NCBI GenBank assembly: GCA_018401675.1
Contig: JAGYKM010000008.1
Span: 1-47,767 of the forward strand
Direction: 5' to 3'
Origin: Alphaproteobacteria bacterium
GTDB lineage: Bacteria; Pseudomonadota; Alphaproteobacteria; 16-39-46
DNA: 47,767 nt
Positions 38,117 through 46,967 of the stretch are shown here, piece by piece; positions within the stretch are counted from its first letter, which is position 1, and every line of letters starts with the position of its first letter. Under the pieces are notes generated by a model, which was given only the letters and a program-made list of their open reading frames with translations, was not told the origin of the DNA and ran no database searches. Both the position numbers and the translations under genes were made by a program.

Positions 38117-39628
38117 CTAAACCTTGGGTTTATGACGGTGGGTGGGAAAAGCAATGACTTCTCGGATATTATGAGCGTTGGTCAAAAGCATGGTGAATCG
38201 ATCTATGCCTATGCCTAATCCACCAGTAGGTGGCAATCCATATTCCAAAGCCGTGATAAAATCTTCATCCATGGATTGCGCTTCTTCATCTCCACTTTCT
38301 TTGGCCTTCATTTGAGCGGCAAATCTTTTGCACTGTTCGATAGGATCATTCAATTCCGAAAAAGCATTAGCGATTTCCCATCCATTTATATAGGTTTCAA
38401 ATCGTTCAGTGAGACGTGGATTGTCAGGATGGACTTTCGCTAAGGGAGATATTTCTAATGGAAAATCCAGTACGTGGGTGGGTTGAATAAGAGTTGGCTC
38501 CACTTTTTCTTCAAATAAGGCTGCCAAACACTTGCCCCATCCATCAGTTGGTAAGACCTTTATACCCATACCTTTGACTATAGCGCGCGCTTCTTCATCA
38601 GTTTCTATTTGATGAAAATTACACTTTGTGGCCTCTTCCACAAGTTCAACCATAGTTTTTGAGGTCCAAGGCTTCTGGAAGTTGAGAGTGTGTTCACCAT
38701 AAGTCAAGCTGGGAGACCCGTGCACCGTGGTGACCACGTGGACCATGAGATCCTCTAAGAGGTCTTTAATGTAATGATAGTCTTCATAAGCGGCATAGAG
38801 TTCAAGCATGGTAAATTCGGGATTGTGGCGTGGCGATATGCCTTCATTTCTGAAATTTCTATTAATCTCAAAAATCTTATCGCTCAAGCCGCCCACGATT
38901 AATTTTTTTAAGTAGAGCTCCGGAGCGATACGTAAAAAGAGCGTCATGTCTAACGTATTATGATGAGTCATAAAGGGACGCGCGGTGGCCCCGCCGGCTA
39001 TGGGGTGTAACATGGGTGTCTCTACTTCTAGATAACCCTTCTCTTGCAAGAAAAGTCGAATGGAATGGATAATCTCGGCTCGTTGGCGCAATAAGGCCCG
39101 GCTTTCAGGGTTCATAATTAAATCAAGATAGCGTTGACGAGACCGAGTCTCAATGTCTTGAAGGCCATGGTATTTTTCCGGTAACGCTCGTAACGTTTTT
39201 GACAAAAGTGTTAGCTCATCTCCACTTATAGATAACTCACCCCGTGGTGTCCGTCTTACCGTGCCAGAGCACCCAATAATGTCTCCAATATCCAAGAGCT
39301 TCAGAAGATCTTGAGATTTGGTATCAAGTTTGTCTTTATGACAAAAGAGTTGGATTCTTCCATAGCCATCATCTAGGTCCAAAAAAAGCCCCGAATTCCG
39401 AATGGCCCGCAAGCGACCAGCCACTCGAACAGAATCGTTGGTTTCTGCGCCTGGGGCCAGTTCTTTATACTTATCACTGACCTCAGCCGACGTGGTGGAC
39501 CGTTCAAAGGCGCTTGGGTATAACTCGAAACCCTCTTTTTCCAGTTGATCCCGCTTGTTTAGCCGAGTTTCATAAAGTTCTTGTTCCATAGTAGATTGGA
39601 AGCTGGAAGTCAGTGGAGCCTGGGTCAT
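38117..39628 (-). CDS. lysS: lysyl-tRNA synthetase, class II
   Basis: Charges tRNA-Lys. The 503 residues have the N-terminal OB-fold anticodon-binding domain (VRVAGRLRAIRNSGLFLDL, about 67-85) and the class II core: motif 1 region (SIRLFLQEKGYLEVETPMLH), motif 2 FRNEGISPRHNPEFTMLELY (about 258-277) and motif 3 GGLGIGIDRFTMLLTN (about 472-487). All are intact. A second in-frame ATG 13 codons in (MEQELYET) is a possible alternative start; no clear Shine-Dalgarno site separates them. It lies 30 bp downstream of tldD and 9 bp upstream of the arnT remnant, all on the minus strand. Confidence 0.97.
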   Translation of the reverse strand: MTQAPLTSSFQSTMEQELYETRLNKRDQLEKEGFELYPSAFERSTTSAEVSDKYKELAPGAETNDSVRVAGRLRAIRNSGLFLDLDDGYGRIQLFCHKDKLDTKSQDLLKLLDIGDIIGCSGTVRRTPRGELSISGDELTLLSKTLRALPEKYHGLQDIETRSRQRYLDLIMNPESRALLRQRAEIIHSIRLFLQEKGYLEVETPMLHPIAGGATARPFMTHHNTLDMTLFLRIAPELYLKKLIVGGLSDKIFEINRNFRNEGISPRHNPEFTMLELYAAYEDYHYIKDLLEDLMVHVVTTVHGSPSLTYGEHTLNFQKPWTSKTMVELVEEATKCNFHQIETDEEARAIVKGMGIKVLPTDGWGKCLAALFEEKVEPTLIQPTHVLDFPLEISPLAKVHPDNPRLTERFETYINGWEIANAFSELNDPIEQCKRFAAQMKAKESGDEEAQSMDEDFITALEYGLPPTGGLGIGIDRFTMLLTNAHNIREVIAFPTHRHKPKV

Positions 39629-39658
39629 GAGAAGAGACTTTCATTTAGAGGATACAAG

Positions 39659-41110
39659 TCAAGAGGAGAGCTGAGTCCCGCCGATGGTTAAATGAGAGAT
39701 TAATAAAGAAGGCTGTCCTACACCTACCGGGACACTTTGTCCATCTTTACCGCAAGTGCCCACCCCGTTATCAAGGGCTAAATCATTTCCGATCATAGAG
39801 ATACGTTTCATGGTTTCTGGTCCGCTGCCTATGAGGGTAGCCCCTTTAACTGGGGTTGTGATTTTTCCATCTTCAATCAAATAAGCTTCAGCCGTGGAGA
39901 AGACAAATTTTCCAGAAGTTATGTCTACCTGACCTCCATGAAAGTTTACGGCAAAAATTCCTTTTTTCACAGAGCGGATCATTTCTTCTTGAGAGTTAGG
40001 GCCCTCAAGCATAAATGTATTGGTCATTCTAGGCATGGGGGCGGAAGTATAGCTTTCTCTCCGTCCATTTCCCGTGGAGATTGTACCCATAAGTCGGGCA
40101 TTGAGCCGGTCATGCATATAACCTTTTAATATGCCATCTTCAATGAGAATCGTTCTTTGACAAGGTGTTCCTTCATCATCAAAAGACAGGGACCCACGCC
40201 TATTTTTTATGGTGCCATCATCCACCACAGTGACACCACGTGCCGCAACTTGCTCACCGATACGGCCAGAGAAAGCCGATGTTTTTTTGCGATTAAAGTC
40301 ACCTTCCAGTCCATGACCTACCGCTTCATGCAGTAATACCCCGGGCCATCCAGGCCCTAGGACCACAGGGTAATCCCCTGCCGGAGCGGCCACCGCGTCT
40401 AGGTTTATTAGGGATTGACGCAAGGCCTCCTTGACGTAACCTTGCCAAGAATTTTCCTCGACAAACACGTCATATGTGGTGCGTCCACCCCCCCCATAAC
40501 TCCCAACCTCAGAACGTCCATGGGCGGTGGTGATAATGCTGACGTTAAGACGCACTAGAGGTCGAATATCTTCGACAACTGTATTATTACGAATTATGCG
40601 AATCCGTTGCCACTCGGCGCTGCAAGAGGCCATGACTTGGGTAACTCGAGGATCAAGGCTTCGGGCATAGACGTCTATTTGAGATAGAAGATCAGTTTTA
40701 TCCTTAAAACTTAAAGTATCCAGAGGATTAACCTGAGTATAGCGGAGCAAGGGGAGGTGGCTCATAGGAGATAGGTCAATTGAGCCCGTATACCCATGAC
40801 GGATGCTATTGGTGGTGGATAAAGCACGTTTGAGGCAATCAGGAGAAATATCACTGGAATGGGCATAGGCAGTTGCTTCTCCCAAAACAGTTCTTAACCC
40901 AAACCCTTGATGGGTATCGTAAGAAGTGCTTCGGATGGAGCTGTTCTCCAAAGAAACGGCTTCCGATACTGTGTTTTCTAAAAAAAGTTCCCCATCATCC
41001 ATCCCATGAAGGGCGTCATTGACAAGATCTATGGCCAAAGTCTCTGACAAATCAGAGTGTGCAAAAGATAAAGCTTGATTAGCGTTATCAGCCGTTAAAG
41101 AAGCTGCCAT
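39659..41110 (-). CDS. tldD: metalloprotease TldD
   Basis: Subunit of the TldD/TldE (PmbA) zinc protease, which processes unfolded linear peptides such as microcin precursors and helps degrade antitoxins in E. coli. The 483 residues match the family, with the HExxxH zinc site in LLHEAVGHGLEGDFNRKKTS (about residues 257-276), SFDDEGTPCQRTILIEDGIL, MHDRLNARLMGT, SAPMPRMTNTFM and a C-terminal IGSGPETMKRISMIGNDLA, NGVGTCGKDGQSVPVGVGQP run. The partner tldE/pmbA is not in this window. An AGGAAAG element lies about 10 nt before the ATG. A 10-bp hairpin sits just upstream (41135-41171). Confidence 0.95.
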   Translation of the reverse strand: MAASLTADNANQALSFAHSDLSETLAIDLVNDALHGMDDGELFLENTVSEAVSLENSSIRSTSYDTHQGFGLRTVLGEATAYAHSSDISPDCLKRALSTTNSIRHGYTGSIDLSPMSHLPLLRYTQVNPLDTLSFKDKTDLLSQIDVYARSLDPRVTQVMASCSAEWQRIRIIRNNTVVEDIRPLVRLNVSIITTAHGRSEVGSYGGGGRTTYDVFVEENSWQGYVKEALRQSLINLDAVAAPAGDYPVVLGPGWPGVLLHEAVGHGLEGDFNRKKTSAFSGRIGEQVAARGVTVVDDGTIKNRRGSLSFDDEGTPCQRTILIEDGILKGYMHDRLNARLMGTISTGNGRRESYTSAPMPRMTNTFMLEGPNSQEEMIRSVKKGIFAVNFHGGQVDITSGKFVFSTAEAYLIEDGKITTPVKGATLIGSGPETMKRISMIGNDLALDNGVGTCGKDGQSVPVGVGQPSLLISHLTIGGTQLSS

Positions 41111-41134
41111 GGATTAGGTTCTTTCCTGATCATT

Positions 41135-41171
41135 AAAGAGGGGGTTATCGGGATGACTTCTCCCCCTCTTT
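41135..41171. repeat. 10-bp perfect inverted repeat between divergent tldD and yejA-like genes
   Basis: AAAGAGGGGG (41135-41144) and CCCCCTCTTT (41162-41171) can form a GC-rich stem with a 17-nt loop. It lies 25 bp upstream of tldD in the divergent gap (41111-41435), which otherwise holds no gene. T-tracts beyond the stem are too short for a clear terminator; an operator or a leader RNA hairpin for tldD are alternatives. Confidence 0.55.
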
Positions 41172-41435
41172 GTACTATATATATTTTTCTAAAAGCAATG
41201 GTGAAGGTGGTCGATGAAAAAATAAGGTCAAAAGTGAGGAATTACCCCTATTGGGTGTAATTTTAAGTAGAAGAAATTGGACGGATCGGTTTTCTCTTGA
41301 GAAGACTTTAGAAATTGACCCTAGGAGAAAAGAACGATATGAAGAAGGTATCTCTCATCCACAGGACATAGAGGTTCAATTATCGTGGGACAGAAAAAGA
41401 ATATTTTTTCGTAAAATATATAAAGGATGCACAGT

Positions 41436-43295
41436 ATGAAATGGTTTCGCGTAAAAAAACTATCCCATGTATCGCCTTCTTCATTAATGTTTTTATGGTT
41501 TTTAACCATAGGATTCTGTTTCTTTAAAACCGCTTCAGGGACGTCTCCTTACGGGCTCTCGCGCTACGGCACTTTGAAGTATCCTATGGATTTTACTTCT
41601 TTTTCTTATGTTAACCCCGAAGCGCCTAAGGGAGGGAAAATTCGCTTTGCTTCTATGGGTAGTTTTGAAACGCTAAACCAAACCATTAAGGGAACGGCGC
41701 CTGACGGATTGAATTTAACTTATGATACTTTACTTTCTCGGGCCCAAGATGAGCCTTTTTCTATGTATGGTTTGGTAGCTGAAAGTGTTGAAGTAGGCCC
41801 TCAAAACCAGTGGGTTATTTTTACTTTGCGGCCTGAGGCCAGATTTCATGATGGGACACCGATTTTAGCCAGTGATATATATTTTTCGTGGAAAATTCAA
41901 AAAGATAAAGGTCTTCCCCGTACACGTACCCATTACAGTAAAGTGGCCAAAGCAGAAATTTTGGAAGACCGGAAGATAAAGTTTACTTTTGAAAAAGATG
42001 AAGATGGATCAGTAGATCCTGAGCGACCTCTCATTATGGGCATGATGCCTCTGTACTCCCAAGCTGATTGGCAGAAACGGCGGAAGGCAGGCAAAGAATT
42101 TGATGACATTCTTTTAGAGCCCTTCTTGGGAAGTGGCCCTTATAAAATAGCGCAAATGGAGCCAGGGCGATTCGTGGTTTATGAGCGGGTAAAAGATTAT
42201 TGGGCTCAAAATCTGCCGGTACGACGAGGCATGAATAATTTTGATCAAATGCGATTTGATTACTATCGAAACGCTAATGTAGCGTTGGAAGCCTTTAAGG
42301 CTGGCGAATATGATTTTTTGGCAGAAGGGGATTTGCAGCGCTGGAAACATTCTTATAAGGGTCCTGGGTTTACTTCAAAAAAAATTAAAAAAGCTGAAAA
42401 AGAGAATAAGCGTCCTACTGGATTGAAGGCATTTGTTTTTAATACGCGACGTCCTCAATTTGAGGATATTCGGGTACGTCATGCCTTAAGCTTAATGTTT
42501 GACTTTGAGTGGCTGAATAAAAATTTATTTGACGGGGGGATGGCCCGCGCAGAAAGTTTCTTTGAAAATTCTCCATTAAAGGCTACGGGACCTCTTACTT
42601 CAGAGCAACGTGCTTATCTAGAGTCAGTGAAAACCAAATTTAATTTAGATTTAAATGACTTAGAGGAAACTGCCGTAGTCCCTCCGAGCTATAAAGACCC
42701 CGCTCACAAACGTCTTATGAAGACTCAAGCATTAGAGTTATTGAAGGATGCTGGTTGGGTTCTCCAAGATGGAAAGCTCATTTCCATCCATACCAAAAAG
42801 CCATTTTCATTTGAAATATTGTTGGTGGATCCCCATTGGGAAAAAGTAGCCCTTTCTTTTGCCCGTTCCTTAAAGGAAGTTGGCATAGAGTGTCGTGTGC
42901 GGCAAATTGATCCAGCTCAATACGAAGAACGTCGCTTGGACTGGGACTATGATATGATCATCAACTTTTGGGCCCAAAGTTGTTCACCTGGGAACGAGCA
43001 ATACTTATATTGGACACAAAAAGCTGCTCAAACTCCAGGTTGTAGGAATTATCCAGGGATTCAAAACCCCTTGGTGGATGAGGTGGTAGACAAACTCGCC
43101 CATGCCACCACCCAAGAGGAAGTAACTACCTACGCCCAGCTTCTGGATCGTTTATTGAGGGCCGGGTATTACGTGGTTCCTTTGTTCTATAGTCCTACAG
43201 ATCTATTTGCTTATTGGGATAAGTTCTCTATGCCTGAATGGAATCCTTTGGTGGGAGCAAATCCTGGGGCTTGGTGGTCTAAAGAGGGGCAGTAA
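41436..43295 (+). CDS. yejA: periplasmic peptide-binding protein, SBP family 5 (YejA-like)
   Basis: Binds oligopeptides (in E. coli YejABEF also microcin C) for an ABC importer. The product of about 619 residues has an N-terminal signal segment (about residues 11-34, after a basic start), then the YejA-type opening HGLS-like YGLSRYGTLKYPMDFTSFSY, the NPEAPKGGKIRFASMGSFE block, DTLLSRAQDEPFSMYGLVAE, FHDGTPILASDIYFSWK, GSGPYKIAQMEPGRFVVYER and RRPQFEDIRVRHALSLMFDF. Start set at 41436 because AAAGGA lies 8 nt upstream; the in-frame ATG at 41427 overlaps that site. No permease or ATPase genes follow, so the transporter must be elsewhere or lost. Confidence 0.9.
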   Translation: MKWFRVKKLSHVSPSSLMFLWFLTIGFCFFKTASGTSPYGLSRYGTLKYPMDFTSFSYVNPEAPKGGKIRFASMGSFETLNQTIKGTAPDGLNLTYDTLLSRAQDEPFSMYGLVAESVEVGPQNQWVIFTLRPEARFHDGTPILASDIYFSWKIQKDKGLPRTRTHYSKVAKAEILEDRKIKFTFEKDEDGSVDPERPLIMGMMPLYSQADWQKRRKAGKEFDDILLEPFLGSGPYKIAQMEPGRFVVYERVKDYWAQNLPVRRGMNNFDQMRFDYYRNANVALEAFKAGEYDFLAEGDLQRWKHSYKGPGFTSKKIKKAEKENKRPTGLKAFVFNTRRPQFEDIRVRHALSLMFDFEWLNKNLFDGGMARAESFFENSPLKATGPLTSEQRAYLESVKTKFNLDLNDLEETAVVPPSYKDPAHKRLMKTQALELLKDAGWVLQDGKLISIHTKKPFSFEILLVDPHWEKVALSFARSLKEVGIECRVRQIDPAQYEERRLDWDYDMIINFWAQSCSPGNEQYLYWTQKAAQTPGCRNYPGIQNPLVDEVVDKLAHATTQEEVTTYAQLLDRLLRAGYYVVPLFYSPTDLFAYWDKFSMPEWNPLVGANPGAWWSKEGQ

Positions 43296-43510
43296 TGAGG
43301 CGTTCTCCGGTACAAGTGGTGGATGACATAGTGGCTCTTGTTTTAGGCGGGTTGGGTCACCTTGAAACCAACAAGAGGGAGAATCCTTCTTCAACCCAAT
43401 CGGTAAAAGAGGTTGAAGATCTCGCCGAGCGCCTTCAAATGCTGGAAGCAAAGGTAGCATCTTTGGAGGAAACCTATATTTTGAAAGAAACCTTGCGTGG
43501 TGAAGATTAA
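43295..43510 (+). CDS. small coiled-coil protein, UbiK/BMFP-like
   Basis: A 71-residue protein with a hydrophobic N-terminal helix (VDDIVALVLGGLGHLE, about 9-24), a polar linker and a C-terminal coiled coil (LAERLQMLEAKVASLEE, about 43-59). This layout resembles the UbiK/BMFP family (DUF526), an accessory factor in ubiquinone synthesis, whose members in alphaproteobacteria have the same amphipathic helix followed by a short coiled coil. Identity is modest, so this is a guess by architecture. Its ATG overlaps the yejA-like stop codon by one base (TAATG), which indicates translational coupling. Confidence 0.55.
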   Translation: MRRSPVQVVDDIVALVLGGLGHLETNKRENPSSTQSVKEVEDLAERLQMLEAKVASLEETYILKETLRGED

Positions 43511-43549
43511 GAGTTCTCCCTTGCTGAAACGAGAAGTAGCCATCGAGTC

Positions 43550-44488
43550 ATGAATATGCGCTGGATCTTTAAGATCAATCGAATTCCTATTTCTTGCCTC
43601 AAGCCTGGAGGTTGTAGTCAGGATAAGGTGGTGGGGAGTAGAGTTAAAAATGCCTGTCATATCTTAGGATTGCTCGGAGTAACCCTCTTGGCTGGTTGCT
43701 CCACGTCCCACACACCTTGTGGGGACGCTTTGAAGGCGAAGAGGGGAAGTTACAAGGTCGGGAAGCCTTATCGCATTAAAGGTGTTCTCTACACACCTTT
43801 TGAGACCTTTGATTTTGAGGAAACAGGGTTAGCTTCTTGGTATGGACCGGGGTTTCATATGAAAACTACTGCGAATATGGAAATATTTGATCAACATAAG
43901 ATCTCAGCTGCCCATAAAACCTTACAATTGCCATGCATGGTTGAGGTCAAAAATTTAGACAATGGCCGGGTTCTCCAGATGCGCGTTAATGACCGAGGTC
44001 CCTTTTATGCCGGACGTATTATTGATTTATCTCGAAGGGCTGCGGAATTATTAGGGGTTCTAAGACCGGGGAAAGCAAGGGTTCATATCCGTGTGCTAAA
44101 AGAAGAAAGCCTGCGGTTAAAAGAATTGGCGAGTGGTCGATCACCCTCTTCGCCTATGTACTCCGTTGAGCCCCAGCAGTTATCCAACCCCATTCCTTTT
44201 GTACCGCCCCATCCCCATATGGGCATAAGTCCAGAGCCTATGGAATTTCCCCAGTGCGGAAATTCCTGCTATGTGCACTTTTTGGAGATAGCCTCTTACG
44301 GTGAAGCTGCCCGGTTGGCTTCAGCGGTTGAAGTGTGGGGCCCATCCCATATAGTTCGTGACGTCTCTAATGCCCATTATAAAGTGCGTGTGGGACCACT
44401 TCCTTCTCAAGAAGCCACCCACAGAGTTTATAACAAATTAAGGAAAAAAGGGTTTTCCAAGTTAACAATTACTGATAAACATGACTAA
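43550..44488 (+). CDS. rlpA: RlpA-type septal lytic transglycosylase lipoprotein with SPOR domain
   Basis: Cleaves denuded glycan strands at the division septum. There is a lipobox LLAGC at about residues 46-50, so the mature protein is an outer-membrane lipoprotein. The double-psi beta-barrel domain reads GLASWYGPGFHMKTTANMEI (about 94-113), KISAAHKTLQLP, then VNDRGPFYAGRIIDLSRRAA (about 145-164) with the catalytic Asp in NDRG. The C-terminal SPOR domain (about 240-308) ends with a HYKVRVGPLPSQEATHRVY block and binds septal peptidoglycan. The long basic N-terminus (about 35 residues before the hydrophobic stretch) suggests that translation may start later at a GTG near 43631. It forms the rlpA-dac-tmk set with the next genes. 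Confidence 0.9.
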   Translation: MNMRWIFKINRIPISCLKPGGCSQDKVVGSRVKNACHILGLLGVTLLAGCSTSHTPCGDALKAKRGSYKVGKPYRIKGVLYTPFETFDFEETGLASWYGPGFHMKTTANMEIFDQHKISAAHKTLQLPCMVEVKNLDNGRVLQMRVNDRGPFYAGRIIDLSRRAAELLGVLRPGKARVHIRVLKEESLRLKELASGRSPSSPMYSVEPQQLSNPIPFVPPHPHMGISPEPMEFPQCGNSCYVHFLEIASYGEAARLASAVEVWGPSHIVRDVSNAHYKVRVGPLPSQEATHRVYNKLRKKGFSKLTITDKHD

Positions 44489-44593
44489 GTGATCATGAGA
44501 TCTTCTTAAAGTTAACTGTGCCTTTTTCCGATTTTGGGTAGGTGCTTTAGGAAGAGTTTACGTTTCCTGGCGTCCAATAGAAAGAAAATAGAC

Positions 44594-45859
44594 ATGAAAA
44601 AACAAGACAGCAGCTGGCATCCAATTATAGCAAAATTGTCGTTCTTCGGGGTGCCTTTAGCGCACACAACGCATCTTGTTTTGAAAGGGAGTATGTGTCT
44701 ATTGCTCATAAGCGGCATGAGTGGTTTTCACCAAGCTTTTGCTCGTGAAAAGAAGGTAAATCCACGTGAGCAGCTGGAGCTGAGGGCCAAAGACAATTCC
44801 GAAGGGGAATTTCATCTTTTTTCTCCTCATGCTTTGTTAATGGATGCGGATACAGGAGAAGTGCTCTTCGAGAAGCAAGCTGATGAGCTCATGGATCCTT
44901 CTTCCATGAGCAAAATTATGACGGTTTACATGGTATTCGATAAGCTTAAACGGGGTGAGTTATCTCTCGATACCCGATTGCCAGTCAGTGAAAAAGCTTG
45001 GCGCATGCAAGGATCAAAAACTTTTGTGGAATTAGGTGCAGACATTCGGGTAGAAGATCTACTTCGTGGCATTATTGTCCAATCAGGTAATGATGCGTGT
45101 ATTGTTGTGGCTGAGGGGCTTTCGGGAAGTGAAGCCGCCTTTGCTCAAAAAATGAATGATAAGGCGATAGAATTAGGGGCCCAACATACCCATCTTACCA
45201 ATGCCACAGGGTGGGCGGAGCCAGGCATAAAATGTCAGCTAGAGATTTGGCCGTTATTGCCCGCAGAACCATTCAAGATTTTCCAGAGTATTATCCTTAC
45301 TATAATGAAACAGAGTTTGTTTATCACGGAATCAAGCAAAGGAATCAGAAACCCCTTGTTGTATGCATCCATGGGTGCAGATGGTCTTAAAACGGGTCAC
45401 ACAGAAGAAGGTGGGTATGGGTTAGTGGCTTCAGTGGTTCAAGATGGAAGACGGCTTCTGTTGGTTACTAATGGGGCTAAATCCATTTATGAGAGAGAAA
45501 GAGATGCCAAGATTCTAACGGGCTGGGGACTGCGCGAGTTTAAAAATGTGACCTTAGCGCGGCCTCACGAGCCCTTAGGCGTGGCTCCTCTTAGAGGAGG
45601 GGCTCTAAAGGAAGTCCCCATTGTGAGTTCTCAACCCATTAGCGTCACCGTTCGTGCTGATAAAGTCCAGGAGCTTAAAAAGGAGATCGTGTTGAAATCT
45701 GATTTGAAAGCACCCTTGGTAAAAGGTCAAGAGATTGGAGAACTTCATGTTATTCTGCCTGATGGAACGGCAAAAGCATGGCCGCTCGTGACCCCAGTGG
45801 AGGTGGCTTCTTTGTCTTGGTGGGGGCAAGTGGTGTCCTCCATCAAATCTTTCTTTTAA
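44594..45859 (+). CDS. dacF: D-alanyl-D-alanine carboxypeptidase (PBP5/DacF type) with a frame-swapped internal segment
   Basis: Trims pentapeptides in peptidoglycan in the periplasm. From the ATG at 44594 (MKKQDSS) there is a signal segment cleaved after about residue 50 (FHQAFA), then the serine-peptidase motifs SMSK (about 104-107; PSSMSKIMT), SGN (about 164-166; QSGNDACIVVAE) and KTG (about 266-268; GLKTGHTEEGG), and the C-terminal beta domain (about 330-410). Between SGN and KTG, residues about 212-254 do not look like the family. In the other frame the same DNA encodes the expected text (HKMSARDLAVIARRTI, QDFPEYYPYYNETEF). A base is missing near 45226 and an extra C is present at 45352-45355, so the two shifts cancel. 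Activity is uncertain. Confidence 0.85.
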   Translation: MKKQDSSWHPIIAKLSFFGVPLAHTTHLVLKGSMCLLLISGMSGFHQAFAREKKVNPREQLELRAKDNSEGEFHLFSPHALLMDADTGEVLFEKQADELMDPSSMSKIMTVYMVFDKLKRGELSLDTRLPVSEKAWRMQGSKTFVELGADIRVEDLLRGIIVQSGNDACIVVAEGLSGSEAAFAQKMNDKAIELGAQHTHLTNATGWAEPGIKCQLEIWPLLPAEPFKIFQSIILTIMKQSLFITESSKGIRNPLLYASMGADGLKTGHTEEGGYGLVASVVQDGRRLLLVTNGAKSIYERERDAKILTGWGLREFKNVTLARPHEPLGVAPLRGGALKEVPIVSSQPISVTVRADKVQELKKEIVLKSDLKAPLVKGQEIGELHVILPDGTAKAWPLVTPVEVASLSWWGQVVSSIKSFF

Positions 45860-45941
45860 AGAAGCTAGATAGGGATAAAAAAGACCTCTTTAGTCTTTTC
45901 ACATGAATAAAGTGCTAGTCAAAAAAATAGGAAGCCTTGTT

Positions 45942-46583
45942 ATGGAGAGCAAGAAGGCAGGACGTTTCATAACCTTTGAAGGGGGAGAAGGTACGGGGAA
46001 GTCGACTCAAATTCAGCTCCTCAAGACTTGGCTCGATCGCAAAGGCATTCCTGTTATTACCACTCGGGAACCAGGAGGCACGCCCGAAGGCGAAGAGATC
46101 CGGAACTTGTTGGTTCAAGGGGATCCTGGCCGGTGGGATGGATTATCTGAAGCTTTGATGATGTTTGCTTCTCGTCGCAGACTGGTGGAATCTTTGATTC
46201 GGCCAACTTTGGAGCAAGGGACATGGGTTCTTTCTGATCGTTTCTCCGAGTCTTCCTGGGTGTACCAAGGCTATGCGGGGAAACTCGGAACAGACCGTAT
46301 CGAAGTTTTAGAAAATTGGGTTTTAGAAGGGCTTCGCCCCGATCTCACCATAGTATTTGACCTAGATCCGGAAGAGGGTTTACGGCGGACCCATAAAAGA
46401 CGTCATAGTGATGACCGTTTTGAAAAAAAAGGATTGGCATTCCACCAAAAGCTTCATGAGGGCTACAGGCTTTTAGTCAAAGAAAGGCCACGCCAATGCG
46501 TGCTAATCCCTGTAGAAGGTGACAAAGAACACATTTTTAAAGAGTTAAAAACTGTGGTGATGGAACGTTTTCACATAGGGTGA
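45942..46583 (+). CDS. tmk: thymidylate kinase
   Basis: Phosphorylates dTMP to dTDP in DNA precursor synthesis. The 213-residue form starting MESKKAGRFITFEGGEGTGK has the Walker A GGEGTGKST (about residues 14-22), the DR motif TREPGGTPEGEEIR, LSDRFSESSWVYQGYAG and DLDPEEGLRRTHKR. Start taken at 45942 because AGGAAG lies 7 nt upstream; an ATG 39 nt further upstream is less likely. It ends the rlpA-dac-tmk set; holB, which usually follows in alphaproteobacteria, is absent and a convergent minus-strand gene begins 10 bp beyond. Confidence 0.95.
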   Translation: MESKKAGRFITFEGGEGTGKSTQIQLLKTWLDRKGIPVITTREPGGTPEGEEIRNLLVQGDPGRWDGLSEALMMFASRRRLVESLIRPTLEQGTWVLSDRFSESSWVYQGYAGKLGTDRIEVLENWVLEGLRPDLTIVFDLDPEEGLRRTHKRRHSDDRFEKKGLAFHQKLHEGYRLLVKERPRQCVLIPVEGDKEHIFKELKTVVMERFHIG

Positions 46584-46592
46584 GTATAATGC

Positions 46593-46967
46593 CTAAAAGT
46601 CATTGACGCTTTCACGAGCTTCTGGGGTTGTACGAGAAAGTTCATAGGCCTTCGCTTCGTTCTTCGTCGAAAGGTCTACTTGTGGGGTAGCAGATTTATC
46701 GGTGAAAATCTCTTCTACCCCTCCTCCTTCTGTTTTTTTGGCGACTAGGGTACCCCCTGAGGAGATTAGCCCAGCAGTATCTAGCATTTTAGTAGGCGTT
46801 GAGTCTGTTTTGGCTGTATCCCCAAAAGTAGGAAGACTATGAAAAACAAACCCACCAAGAACCAAGAGACTCAGGGTAGGGAGTTTTCGTTTTCTTAGAT
46901 TTTCGAGTGTTCCGTGTCGACCTATTGAGCCTTTAAGAAGGCTTTTGTTTTGAAGGTGTAATTGCAT
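46593..46967 (-). CDS. small hypothetical protein downstream of secG
   Basis: Not recognised. The 124-residue form begins MQLHLQNKSLLKG and contains one hydrophobic segment (LPTLSLLVLGGFVFHSLPTF, about residues 29-48) preceded by basic residues, then a hydrophilic, Thr/Glu-rich tail. This is compatible with a signal-anchored or secreted protein. Its start overlaps the 3' end of secG by 35 bp in another frame, with a GGGGA element before the ATG, which suggests coupled translation. An in-frame ATG further upstream, deeper inside secG, seems unlikely. Confidence 0.5.
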   Translation of the reverse strand: MQLHLQNKSLLKGSIGRHGTLENLRKRKLPTLSLLVLGGFVFHSLPTFGDTAKTDSTPTKMLDTAGLISSGGTLVAKKTEGGGVEEIFTDKSATPQVDLSTKNEAKAYELSRTTPEARESVNDF

